Source: Pseudomonas sp. LS1212 (GTDB lineage Bacteria; Pseudomonadota; Gammaproteobacteria; Pseudomonadales; Pseudomonadaceae). Taken from it: 64,000 nucleotides of DNA. A program made the position numbers and the translations under genes. Positions 35,015 to 42,710 of the stretch are shown piece by piece. Below the pieces are notes generated by a model. It was not told the DNA's origin. It saw nothing but the letters and a program-made list of their open reading frames with translations, and searched no databases. Location of the stretch: positions 5,625,346 to 5,689,345 of the forward strand of contig NZ_CP102951.1 of the NCBI RefSeq assembly GCF_024741815.1, read 5' to 3'. Each line of letters opens with the position of its first letter. Position 1 is the first letter of the stretch.

Positions 35015-35545
35015 TCAGGTGCGCGGTTTCACTGAGCCACAATCCTGCCCCTTCCACACTGCGCGCGACTCTATGCTGCCTTGCTGTTGCGTGCCTGAAG
35101 CTTTGAAGGTGCCGTTCACTTTGGTTAGAAACTCCTTATCACTCAAGAACTGAGTTTCGCCGGCACCCTGCGCCTTCGGACAGCTGAAACGAAACTTCCA
35201 GACGTTGCCGTTGCGCTCGGTAATCTGCTGCTTGCACCCAGACTGTGGGTCTTGCAAGGGGATGTCGTTGGTTTTGACCTGTTCGGGTGTCAGGCAAGTT
35301 TGTATGCCATTGCCGCCCATCGTGATGCCTTGCTTGGCCATGCCTTGCTCCAGCATTGCGCGCTGCTCGGGGGACATCAAATTATCCAATTGGCCAAGCA
35401 TGACTTTCATGTCCGGAAGCGGTTTACCGTCGACTTGCATGTTGCTGGTTGTCAGTTCCCAAAGGCCCGGCTGCAACATCTGTGCAGAAGCAAAAGGTGA
35501 TGCCAGGCACGCAAGCAGTGCCAACGATGTCAGACGATTATTCAT
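35015..35545 (-). CDS. DUF3617 periplasmic protein
   Basis: A 176-residue protein with a signal peptide (MNNRLTSLALLACLASPFASA-Q). The mature part LQPGLWELTTSNMQVDGKPLPDM and the Cys-containing ETCLTP-like block (GIQTCLTPEQVKTNDIP), with later CKQQITERNGNVWKFRFSC and a Cys near the C-terminus, match DUF3617. The paired cysteines suggest periplasmic disulfides. Function is unknown. Confidence 0.88.
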   Translation of the reverse strand: MNNRLTSLALLACLASPFASAQMLQPGLWELTTSNMQVDGKPLPDMKVMLGQLDNLMSPEQRAMLEQGMAKQGITMGGNGIQTCLTPEQVKTNDIPLQDPQSGCKQQITERNGNVWKFRFSCPKAQGAGETQFLSDKEFLTKVNGTFKASGTQQQGSIESRAVWKGQDCGSVKPRT

Positions 35546-35682
35546 GCGTTAACTCCCAGGTCCAAGCGTCATGCTGATGATGAGTTTAGACGTCAAAATC
35601 GGGCCGGCGTTGCAGCCATAATTAAATCGAGACAACAGCGCTGGAACATGATTTGTTAGCAGCTGAGCCATCAGGAGTAAGG

Positions 35683-37128
35683 ATGAGTATGGATTACCAC
35701 AGCCCGTATTTTTTTGGTTATCTGATCGGACTGGTTCAGATATTAGGCGTGATCGCCGCCCTTCACGCGGTGCTCACTGTGCGCACCGCCCAGGGCGCTA
35801 TTGCCTGGGCGCTATCCTTGCTGTTTATCCCCTACCTGACGCTCATCCCTTATCTGGTTTTCGGCCGGCGTAGCTTCGATGCCTACATCAAGGCTCGACG
35901 CCAGGCCAACCAGGAAATGCATGTTGCTATAGCCGATCTAAACTGGCGGCCTTGGGTCGAAGAGGCACTCGCTGCGCGCAGTTCCACGTCATACGCATCA
36001 TTGCGTGCCATGCCCAAGCTCGGCCGAATGCCCTGCCTTGCGAATAACGAAGTACGGTTATTGATCAATGGCCAAGCGACGTTCAGTGCCATCTTCGAGG
36101 CCATCCGCCAAGCTCGCAATACCGTGTTGATCCAGTTCTTCATCATTCATGACGACGAAATCGGGCGCCAGCTACAGTCGTTGCTGTTGAAAAAGGCCGC
36201 CGAAGGCGTCGACATCTATGTACTGTATGACAGCGTCGGTAGTCACGCCCTTCCCCGCCATTACAGCGAAACCCTGCGCGCGGCCGGCGTTCACATCCGA
36301 GCGTTCGCCACTCGCCGTGGCTGGTTGAATCGTTTTCAGGTCAACTTCCGCAACCACCGCAAGATCGTGGTCGTCGACGGCGTGAAGGGATTCGTCGGAG
36401 GTCACAACGTCGGCGATGAATACCTTGGGGGTAACGCTCGCTTGTCACCATGGCGCGACACCCACGTACAAATCTGCGGGCCGGTGACGGCCTGCCTGCA
36501 GGAGTCGTTTGCCGAAGATTGGTTCTGGGCATCCAGGAAGCTGCCACCGCTGTTGCTGCCTGATGCCTATCCGGATAAGGGCGTGCTTTGCCAGGTTCTC
36601 GCTACAGGTCCCGCCGACCCTCAGGAGAGCTGCTCACTATTTTTTGTCGAAGCCATTCATGCCGCGACCGAGCGAGTGTGGATAACCAGCCCCTATTTCA
36701 TTCCGGATGAAGCCGTATTTGCCGCATTGCGTCTGGCCGTCATGCGTGGTGTGGACGTGCGCATTCTGTTGCCCTCGCGACCCGACCACAAGATCGTCTA
36801 CGCCGCCTCCAGTCTCTTTGCCTTCGAGGCGGTCCGGGCTGGTGTGCGCATATTTCGCTACACCCCGGGTTTCCTGCATCAGAAGGTCGTTCTGATCGAT
36901 AGCGAGATCAGCGCAATCGGTAGCGCCAACCTCGACAATCGTTCATTCCGACTCAACTTTGAAATCATGCTGTTGACCGTGGACCAGGCCTTCGCCAGTG
37001 AAGTCGAAGCGATGCTGATCGAAGACTTTTCCCGGGCACAGGAACTGACTAAGGAGAGCAGCCACGATACTCACCGCTTGCAGCAACTGGGCATGCGCAT
37101 CGCCAGGCTGATTTCACCCATTCTGTAG
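35683..37128 (+). CDS. cls: cardiolipin synthase (phospholipase D superfamily)
   Basis: About 481 residues from ATG 35683, preceded by AGGAG. Two N-terminal membrane helices (FFGYLIGLVQILGVIAALHAVL and AIAWALSLLFIPYLTLIPYLVFG). Two HKD motifs: NFRNHRKIVVVDGVKGFVGGHNVGDEYLG and GFLHQKVVLIDSEISAIGSANLDNRSF. It condenses two phosphatidylglycerols to cardiolipin and glycerol at the inner membrane. Length is normal for ClsA. It is convergent with the cyclopropane synthase gene. Confidence 0.93.
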   Translation: MSMDYHSPYFFGYLIGLVQILGVIAALHAVLTVRTAQGAIAWALSLLFIPYLTLIPYLVFGRRSFDAYIKARRQANQEMHVAIADLNWRPWVEEALAARSSTSYASLRAMPKLGRMPCLANNEVRLLINGQATFSAIFEAIRQARNTVLIQFFIIHDDEIGRQLQSLLLKKAAEGVDIYVLYDSVGSHALPRHYSETLRAAGVHIRAFATRRGWLNRFQVNFRNHRKIVVVDGVKGFVGGHNVGDEYLGGNARLSPWRDTHVQICGPVTACLQESFAEDWFWASRKLPPLLLPDAYPDKGVLCQVLATGPADPQESCSLFFVEAIHAATERVWITSPYFIPDEAVFAALRLAVMRGVDVRILLPSRPDHKIVYAASSLFAFEAVRAGVRIFRYTPGFLHQKVVLIDSEISAIGSANLDNRSFRLNFEIMLLTVDQAFASEVEAMLIEDFSRAQELTKESSHDTHRLQQLGMRIARLISPIL

Positions 37129-37146
37129 ATGCGCAGTATCAGCAGC

Positions 37147-38331
37147 CTATCGGTAAATATCTTCACGGGTCCAGGGTAAACCGTGGCTGCCATCCTCAAA
37201 CGGTTTGACCGCCAGAATCTGATGAAGATTTATCCAGCCCCTGCCGAAAGCATAGGAGCAGCCCGCCAGATAGAGGCGCCAGATACGCAGGGCCTGTTCC
37301 GGGACCAGTTTGGCGGCCTTTTCAAGGTTCCCCTCGAGTCGATCACTCCAGTGCAGCAAAGTCTTTGCATAGTGCAACCGCAGGCTCTCGACATCGACCA
37401 CTTCGAGCCCTGCTTCACTGATCCGCGCTGCTATCATCGACAGGTGTGGCAACTCCCCATGAGGGAATACATAACGCCCGATGAACTCGCCGAAGCCTCT
37501 ACCGACCGGGCGTCCATCGGTGTGTTTCGAAGTAATACCATGGTTCATCACCAAGCCACCTTCACGTACCGCCGCAAACAGCCGCTGGCAGTAGAGCTCC
37601 AGGTTGGCGTGACCGACGTGCTCGAACATACCGACGCTGACCACCTTGTCGAAGCGACCATCCTGAGGCAACTCCCGGTAATCGAGCAGCTGTAATTCCA
37701 CCCGATCCTCCAGGCCTTCGGCTTTGACTCGCTCGCGCCCCAGCTTCAATTGTTCCTTGCTCAGCGTAATACCGAAAACCTTGGCCCCATACTCACGTGC
37801 AGCGTACCGCGCCAACCCTCCCCAGCCACAGCCAACGTCCAGCAAGTAATCGCCTGCCTTCAACCGCAACTTGCGGCACAGATGCTCAAATTTCGCGTGC
37901 TGGGCCTGCTCAAGTGATTCGCTGCCGGTTTTGAAGTAGGCGCAGGAATAGGCCATGTCCTGGTCCAGCCAAAGCTGGTAGAACTCGTTTGAAAGGTCAT
38001 AGTGGTAGGAAATGGCTGCTGCATCGGTAGCCTTGTCATGGACGGTGCGCATCGGGAGGTACTCTTCATCCTCCCCCACCAATGCCTGGCTTAATTCATC
38101 ACAGACCCGCACCACTTCATTGATGGACCCCTCCAGCTCCAATCGTCCTTCGACGAAAGCGCTCCCCAGCAGGTCGAGACTGGGGTGGGTGAACTGAGCG
38201 ACCAACTGTGGATCTTTCACCACAATGGTTACGCTTGGCGTCGGCCCAAGATTGAGTTCATGGCCATTCCAGAGTCTCAGTCGCAGTGGTAGCCGAAGGT
38301 TCTGCAGGGCCGGTGGAAGTTGCGCGAGCAT
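37147..38331 (-). CDS. cfa: cyclopropane-fatty-acyl-phospholipid synthase
   Basis: A 394-residue enzyme: the SAM motif LLDVGCGWGGLARYAAREYGAKVFGITLS near the middle and SVGMFEHVGHANLELYCQRLFAAV. The active-site region AISYHYDLSNEFYQLWLDQDMAYSCAYF is conserved. It adds a methylene from SAM to unsaturated acyl chains in stationary phase or stress. Two membrane-lipid genes (cls, cfa) sit convergently, 18 bp apart. Confidence 0.95.
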   Translation of the reverse strand: MLAQLPPALQNLRLPLRLRLWNGHELNLGPTPSVTIVVKDPQLVAQFTHPSLDLLGSAFVEGRLELEGSINEVVRVCDELSQALVGEDEEYLPMRTVHDKATDAAAISYHYDLSNEFYQLWLDQDMAYSCAYFKTGSESLEQAQHAKFEHLCRKLRLKAGDYLLDVGCGWGGLARYAAREYGAKVFGITLSKEQLKLGRERVKAEGLEDRVELQLLDYRELPQDGRFDKVVSVGMFEHVGHANLELYCQRLFAAVREGGLVMNHGITSKHTDGRPVGRGFGEFIGRYVFPHGELPHLSMIAARISEAGLEVVDVESLRLHYAKTLLHWSDRLEGNLEKAAKLVPEQALRIWRLYLAGCSYAFGRGWINLHQILAVKPFEDGSHGLPWTREDIYR

Positions 38332-38420
38332 ATGTATGATCCTCCCATCTTTCAGACATCTCTGAAAAAAGGTTAGTTCATATGGCAGATCTTTCAGTCT
38401 ATTCAGGCGATGGCCCTGAC

Positions 38421-39206
38421 CTATCGAGAATTACGCCCAAGAAGACTGTCCGTCACCCACTGCTTGAGCCAAGTTGCCGCCTGCAATGAAGCGTTATCTG
38501 CAAAGGTCTCGGTCAGCTGTAAACAGAGATCGGAGAAAGTCCAGCCATCGCGGGTCATTCCTCGCAATGCAGCGGCTTCAGCGGAAGCCAGCGAACGATA
38601 GTAGCAATTGAGATCCGCCCGCCAGACCAGGCAGGCTACTTCGCTCGCCAGCAACCTGCTTTCCGGCAGAGGCTGCTCATCCTTCGCTGCACGCCATAAC
38701 TCAAGGCTGTTATAACGACAGTCAAGCCACTGCACAGGAGGCAACAAGCCAACCTGCAAGGCAGGCCACTCGTCCGCGCTCAACCCGGCCATGGCCAGCA
38801 ACGAAAGTGGCAATCCAGGTTCAGCATCGAAGGCCAGGGTAAATGCCCACTCCAGGCGGATCAGTTCAGCCAGGGGCAGGTTTTTGACCACGGGTCGATG
38901 GGCAACGAATGACTCCAGCCCTGCTCCAAGCCACCGCAAGCTGTAATGCGAGGAAGGGCACGCACGCAAGTAATCGGCGGCCAGCTCGCTGAACGCGTCG
39001 TCTCCCAGCCACTGACGTGTCACCGGATAATCGATAGCCAGCACTTCCTGCAGCCGCTCTCTGTAAGCATGGTGATAGATCTGCAACCCGGTGACGGCCG
39101 ACAGGTTCGGGCTGCCTTTGAACCTGCGTTCAAATTCCACCGCTGTATGAGGATCGTCGCTCAACAGGTAGGCCTCGAAAGCACGCTGCCAATCGTTCAG
39201 GTTCAT
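38421..39206 (-). CDS. bufC: BufC/HvfC-type DUF2063 partner protein
   Basis: A 261-residue protein starting WQRAFEAYLLSDDP, with the family block ALTGLQIYHHAYRERLQEVLAIDYPVTRQWLGDDAFSELAADYLRACPSSHYSLRWLG. DUF2063 proteins accompany MNIO enzymes and present the precursor peptide. The start overlaps the MNIO stop by 4 bp (ATGA), so the two are coupled. Its role here is to help modify the BufA2 peptide encoded upstream, by family analogy. Confidence 0.85.
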   Translation of the reverse strand: MNLNDWQRAFEAYLLSDDPHTAVEFERRFKGSPNLSAVTGLQIYHHAYRERLQEVLAIDYPVTRQWLGDDAFSELAADYLRACPSSHYSLRWLGAGLESFVAHRPVVKNLPLAELIRLEWAFTLAFDAEPGLPLSLLAMAGLSADEWPALQVGLLPPVQWLDCRYNSLELWRAAKDEQPLPESRLLASEVACLVWRADLNCYYRSLASAEAAALRGMTRDGWTFSDLCLQLTETFADNASLQAATWLKQWVTDSLLGRNSR

Positions 39207-40045
39207 GCCATGCCCCGTGGAGTCAGCGCCTGGTCTGCCAGTGAGCGAGCCCTGTCCAACTCTTGCAGCAGTTCATCGAGCGGCGGGAAATGATCATCGC
39301 GCTCGAGCAGGGTAGCGATCGGTCCGAGGAGCTCCAAGGTACGTCGATAGAGTTCCCAGACCGGGTCACAGACTGGCTGATCATGAGTATCGACGACATG
39401 GTCGCCATAGTCGCGGTGCCCGGCCAGATGCAATTGGCGAATGTTCTTGGCCGGCAGCCCGGAAATGAACGCCCAGGGATCGAAGCCGAGGTTGCGCGCA
39501 CTCACATAGACATTGTTGATATCCAGCAACAGCTCGCAGCCTGTGCGCAGGCTCAGTTGTGCGAGGAATTCCCACTCAGTGAACTCATCGCCGGCACTGC
39601 GAACGTAACTGGAGACATTCTCCAGTACCAAAGGCCGCTGCAGGATGTCCTGCACCTGCTCTACGCGCTCGGCAACATGGTTGAGGGCTTCTTCGGTGAA
39701 TGGCAGCGGCAACAAGTCGTGCAGTTGATGGGCACTGCCACGGCTCCAGCACAAGTGATCGGAAATCCAGGCCGGCCGGACCCGGTCGGCGAGGCGAACC
39801 AGTTGAGCGAGATAGTCCCGATCCAGGTCATGAGGGCCTCCGATCGAGAGTGAAACACCGTGCATCACCAGCGGATAACGCTCGGCAAAAGCGTCCAGGT
39901 AATAAAGCGCCTTTCCACCTTGGACCAGGTAGTTTTCAGACAGAATCTCGAACCAGTCCACTATCGGCGATTGCCTAAGGAGTTGCTCGTAGTAAGTGCT
40001 GCGCAGGCCCAATCCATAACCCAGGCAAGAAGGTGTGGAATGCAT
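39203..40045 (-). CDS. bufB: MNIO (DUF692) peptide-modifying iron oxidase, BufB-type
   Basis: A 280-residue TIM-barrel protein of the DUF692/MNIO family: GYGLGLRSTYYEQLLRQSPIVDWFEILSENYL, HGVSLSIGGPHDLDRDYLAQL, ISDHLCWSRGSAHQLHDLLPLPFTEEAL, LVLENVSSYV, LLLDINNVYVSARNLGFD, and the metal residues of HLAGHRDYGDHVVDTHDQPV. Related enzymes use mixed-valent di- or tri-iron centres to convert peptide cysteines to oxazolone/thiooxazole-type groups. The Cys-rich precursor is the next gene upstream. Confidence 0.9.
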   Translation of the reverse strand: MHSTPSCLGYGLGLRSTYYEQLLRQSPIVDWFEILSENYLVQGGKALYYLDAFAERYPLVMHGVSLSIGGPHDLDRDYLAQLVRLADRVRPAWISDHLCWSRGSAHQLHDLLPLPFTEEALNHVAERVEQVQDILQRPLVLENVSSYVRSAGDEFTEWEFLAQLSLRTGCELLLDINNVYVSARNLGFDPWAFISGLPAKNIRQLHLAGHRDYGDHVVDTHDQPVCDPVWELYRRTLELLGPIATLLERDDHFPPLDELLQELDRARSLADQALTPRGMA

Positions 40046-40111
40046 TTCGAACTCCGGAATAAGGGGCCGGAGTGCCCGGCAGCAGGCTCTCCGGCATCAT
40101 GCATCGGTGTA

Positions 40112-40369
40112 CTATTCGCCAACCTTCCCGCCGGCCTTCATGCATGCATCAGCTGTCATGGACTTGAAGCCGTGCCCTTTGCAGGAGCCCTGCCCCTTGC
40201 AGGCATTGTGAGCGGTTTTGCAATCATTCATGCCCTTGCACGAATTGACGCCATAGCAATGCACATTCGTTGCACCATCGGCGGCATATACCTGGGTGAC
40301 CACACCCCCGAACAAACCGGCAGCAGCCAGGGCCAGGGCAGTACCTGCAGCAACGGATTTCATGCTCAT
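40112..40369 (-). CDS. bufA2: BufA2-type bufferin precursor (Cys-rich periplasmic metallophore peptide)
   Basis: An 85-residue protein from ATG 40369 (AGGA seven bases upstream). A signal peptide, KSVAAGTALALAAAGLFGGVVTQVYA, precedes a mature region with six Cys in a regular Gly/Lys-rich setting (HCYGVNSCKGMNDCK, NACKGQGSCKGHG, ACMKAGG). This matches BufA2-type bufferins, which are modified by MNIO and sequester copper or related metals in the periplasm. The order bufA2-bufB-bufC on one strand, 66 bp then 4-bp overlap, supports a functional operon. No DoxX gene follows. Confidence 0.87.
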   Translation of the reverse strand: MSMKSVAAGTALALAAAGLFGGVVTQVYAADGATNVHCYGVNSCKGMNDCKTAHNACKGQGSCKGHGFKSMTADACMKAGGKVGE

Positions 40370-40494
40370 TCTCTTATCCTCGATTGACCAGTGGTGTCGG
40401 TGGGTCAGGTTATCCAACCCGGACACAGCACTAGATTCCGCTCGATGGCTGGCGTTACAGGCCCTGGCAACAATCCCGTTTTCTCTTCGAGCCC

Positions 40495-40977
40495 TCAATC
40501 AGGCAAGTGATTAAGCGGTAAAGGCGCGGTCGACTTGACGGTCTGAATGGCGAAGTTGCTGCGAATGTCGCTGACGCCGGGCAGCTTCAAGAGGGTGCCG
40601 GTGAGGAAGCGTTCATAACCACGTAGGTCAGGCACCACCACATGCAGCAGGAAATCCGATTCGCCTGACACCAGGAAAGCTGAAATCACCTCCGGCAAGG
40701 CCAGCACCGCTTGCCGGAAGGCCTCGGCTTCCTCCTCATGGTGTCGCTCGACCTTGACCCCGACAAACACCGTCAAGCCGAGGCCGACTTCGTCCGGGTC
40801 CAGCCGGGCTTGATAGCCGCGTATCACCCCGGCCTCCTCGAGGTTGCGTACGCGTCGCAGGCAAGGCGATGCCGACAGGCCGATCTCATCGGCCAGTTGC
40901 ACGTTGGTCAATCGCCCGTCGCGCTGCAAAGCGGTCAGAATGCGGCGGTCATAGGCATCCAGTTTTATTCTTGGCAT
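40495..40977 (-). CDS. Lrp/AsnC-family transcriptional regulator
   Basis: A 160-residue regulator. KLDAYDRRILTALQRDGRLTNVQLADEIGLSASPCLRRVRNLEEAGVIRGYQARLDPDEVGLGLTVFVGVKVE is the AsnC-type helix-turn-helix followed by the RAM ligand-binding domain (SGESDFLLHVVVPDLRGYERFLTGTLLKLPGVSDIRSNFAI). It is divergent from a LysE exporter, a common pair in which the regulator senses the exported amino acid. Confidence 0.93.
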   Translation of the reverse strand: MPRIKLDAYDRRILTALQRDGRLTNVQLADEIGLSASPCLRRVRNLEEAGVIRGYQARLDPDEVGLGLTVFVGVKVERHHEEEAEAFRQAVLALPEVISAFLVSGESDFLLHVVVPDLRGYERFLTGTLLKLPGVSDIRSNFAIQTVKSTAPLPLNHLPD

Positions 40978-41111
40978 AGTTGCAGCTCTTGAACAAAGCA
41001 GTTGGTAGATTCTGCCAATAATAGCCTCGCTACCGGCTGATTACGCAACCACCTGCCCTGCTCTTCGGTCGTAGACTCTCTAGCACCCTGAGTCGAGTGG
41101 AGTGACCGAAA

Positions 41112-41738
41112 ATGGCGGAAATGGCTGTCTATCTGATTGCACTGGCGGTGGTATACCTCCTCCCCGGCCCCGATATGATTCTGCTGCTGCAGACCGGTGC
41201 ACGTCAGGGGCGAAACCTGGCCTTGGCCACCGCAATCGGCCTTGCGTTGGCCCGATCCTGCCACGTCACCCTGGCCGCCGTGGGCCTGGCTACCTTGTTC
41301 CGAATCGCGCCGTGGACATTCGATGTGGTGCGCCTGGCCGGTGCGACCTATCTGTTCTGGCTTGGCATAAAGTTGCTTAAGCCAGGCATGCTCGCAGGCA
41401 TCGCAGGCTCCTCTGCAGAAAACCGCCTGGCCTGGCGCGAGGCCATTCGACGCGGGCTGCTGACCAACCTTCTCAACCCCAAGGCCCTGCTGTTCTGCTC
41501 GGTGTTGTTACCACAATTCATTGATCCGCAAGGCGCAGCGGTCAGTACACAGTTTGTCTTGCTGGGCATGTTGCTGGTGGCTGTCGGGTTGGTATTCGAC
41601 AGTTTCTACGCCGTGTGCGGCAGCTGGATCGGTCGGTGGCTGGAACGCAGCCCGGGGGCGCAGAAGGTGCAACAGTGGATCTTCGGTGGGCTGCTGATCG
41701 GCTTCGCCTTGCGCCTGGCGTTCGTCCAACGGCTTTGA
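41112..41738 (+). CDS. LysE/RhtB-family amino-acid exporter
   Basis: A 208-residue membrane protein with about six helices. The family start YLIALAVVYLLPGPDMILLLQTGARQGRNLALATAIGLALARSCH and the later RRGLLTNLLNPKALLFCSVLLPQFIDP are characteristic. It exports amino acids or homoserine lactone-like compounds; the exact substrate is unknown. The divergent Lrp-type gene 134 bp away likely regulates it. Confidence 0.9.
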   Translation: MAEMAVYLIALAVVYLLPGPDMILLLQTGARQGRNLALATAIGLALARSCHVTLAAVGLATLFRIAPWTFDVVRLAGATYLFWLGIKLLKPGMLAGIAGSSAENRLAWREAIRRGLLTNLLNPKALLFCSVLLPQFIDPQGAAVSTQFVLLGMLLVAVGLVFDSFYAVCGSWIGRWLERSPGAQKVQQWIFGGLLIGFALRLAFVQRL

Positions 41739-41857
41739 AACGAAACAACCAATAAAAGACTGGCACCGGTAGCTCGGCAACTAGATAATCTTGAACTACG
41801 ATTAATAGCTGAACTTGTTTTCCCTACCGTTCGAAAGAGCAATTTGAGGTTGACGTC

Positions 41858-42124
41858 ATGCGCAAACTACTTCTTCTGGGCCTTATTGCTGCCAGCCCCC
41901 TGGCCTTTGCCGACCCGCAGTGCACCACTGTGGACAAGGCGCAGTGGCAGGACCAGACAAAGTTCCAGGACAACCTCAAGGCTCAAGGCTACGAGATCAA
42001 GAAATTCAAAGTTACCAAGAGCAATTGCTACGAAATCTACGGCTGGAACAAAGACAAGCAAAAGGTCGAGATCTACTTCGACCCGGTTACCGGCAATGCG
42101 GTGAAAACCGAGATTGAAGACTGA
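41858..42124 (+). CDS. PepSY-domain periplasmic protein
   Basis: An 88-residue protein with a signal peptide (MRKLLLLGLIAASPLAFA-D). The mature part WQDQTKFQDNLKAQGYEIKKFKVTKSNCYEIYGWNKDKQKVEIYFDPVTGNAVKTEIED is one PepSY domain, the type that binds or inhibits peptidases or accompanies membrane redox proteins. It is followed at once by a cytochrome b561 gene, a frequent pairing. Confidence 0.9.
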   Translation: MRKLLLLGLIAASPLAFADPQCTTVDKAQWQDQTKFQDNLKAQGYEIKKFKVTKSNCYEIYGWNKDKQKVEIYFDPVTGNAVKTEIED

Positions 42125-42125
42125 G

Positions 42126-42653
42126 TTGACCGTCGAAAAAGTCCGCCTTTGGGATCCGGTGGTACGTCTGTGCCACTGGTCTCTGGTAATCGCCTTTGTC
42201 GGTGATTACTTTCTCAACGAAGAAGGTGACGGCTGGCATCGCTGGCTGGGTTACTACGCGGTGCTGATCGTGTTGGTACGCCTGGCATGGGGATTTGTGG
42301 GCCCGCAATCTGCGCGCTGGTCAGATTTCTGGCCTACCCCGACGCGGGTCAAAGGACATTTGAGCGCGTTGTTTTCAGGAGAGGATCACCACCGGATGGG
42401 CCATTCGCCCCTCGGCGCGCTGGTGATGATACTGATGCTGTGCTTGATGCTGGGCCTGGGTATCAGCGGCTTTCTGATGGAAGAGGTTGATTACTTCTGG
42501 GGTGAGGATCTGCCTCGCGATATCCACGAGTTCATGGCCGACAGCCTGTTGGTGCTGGTCTGCGTGCATCTGGCAGCAGCGCTGTTCGAGAGCCTGCGGC
42601 TGCGTGAAAACCTTCCTCTGTCGATGCTCTCGGGCAACCGACGCAAGCGTTAG
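42126..42653 (+). CDS. cytochrome b561-type membrane protein
   Basis: About 175 residues beginning at TTG 42126; TTG 42114, overlapping the PepSY stop, is the alternative. VRLWDPVVRLCHWSLVIAFVGDYF has a heme-ligand His in the first helix, and further helices are GYYAVLIVLVRLAWGFVGPQSARW, PLGALVMILMLCLMLGLGISGFLM and DSLLVLVCVHLAAALFESL with another His. It should carry electrons across the inner membrane, perhaps to the PepSY-linked partner. Confidence 0.88.
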   Translation: MTVEKVRLWDPVVRLCHWSLVIAFVGDYFLNEEGDGWHRWLGYYAVLIVLVRLAWGFVGPQSARWSDFWPTPTRVKGHLSALFSGEDHHRMGHSPLGALVMILMLCLMLGLGISGFLMEEVDYFWGEDLPRDIHEFMADSLLVLVCVHLAAALFESLRLRENLPLSMLSGNRRKR

Positions 42654-42660
42654 TACTGCG

Positions 42661-42687
42661 GGCGGGCACCCGTTGCAGGTGCCCGCC
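42661..42687. terminator. hairpin between the cytochrome b561 gene and glmS
   Basis: GGCGGGCACC/GGTGCCCGCC is a perfect 10-bp stem with a 7-base loop. No T tract follows on either strand, so it may be a pause or processing hairpin for the two convergent genes rather than a full intrinsic terminator. Confidence 0.55.
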
Positions 42688-42710
42688 TCACAATCAGAAA
42701 ACGTTGACCG

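Noticed and set aside
35976..35991. Second parS-like site (AGTTCCACGTCATACG) in cls
   Set aside because: Only about 11 of 16 bases match and the right arm is lost.
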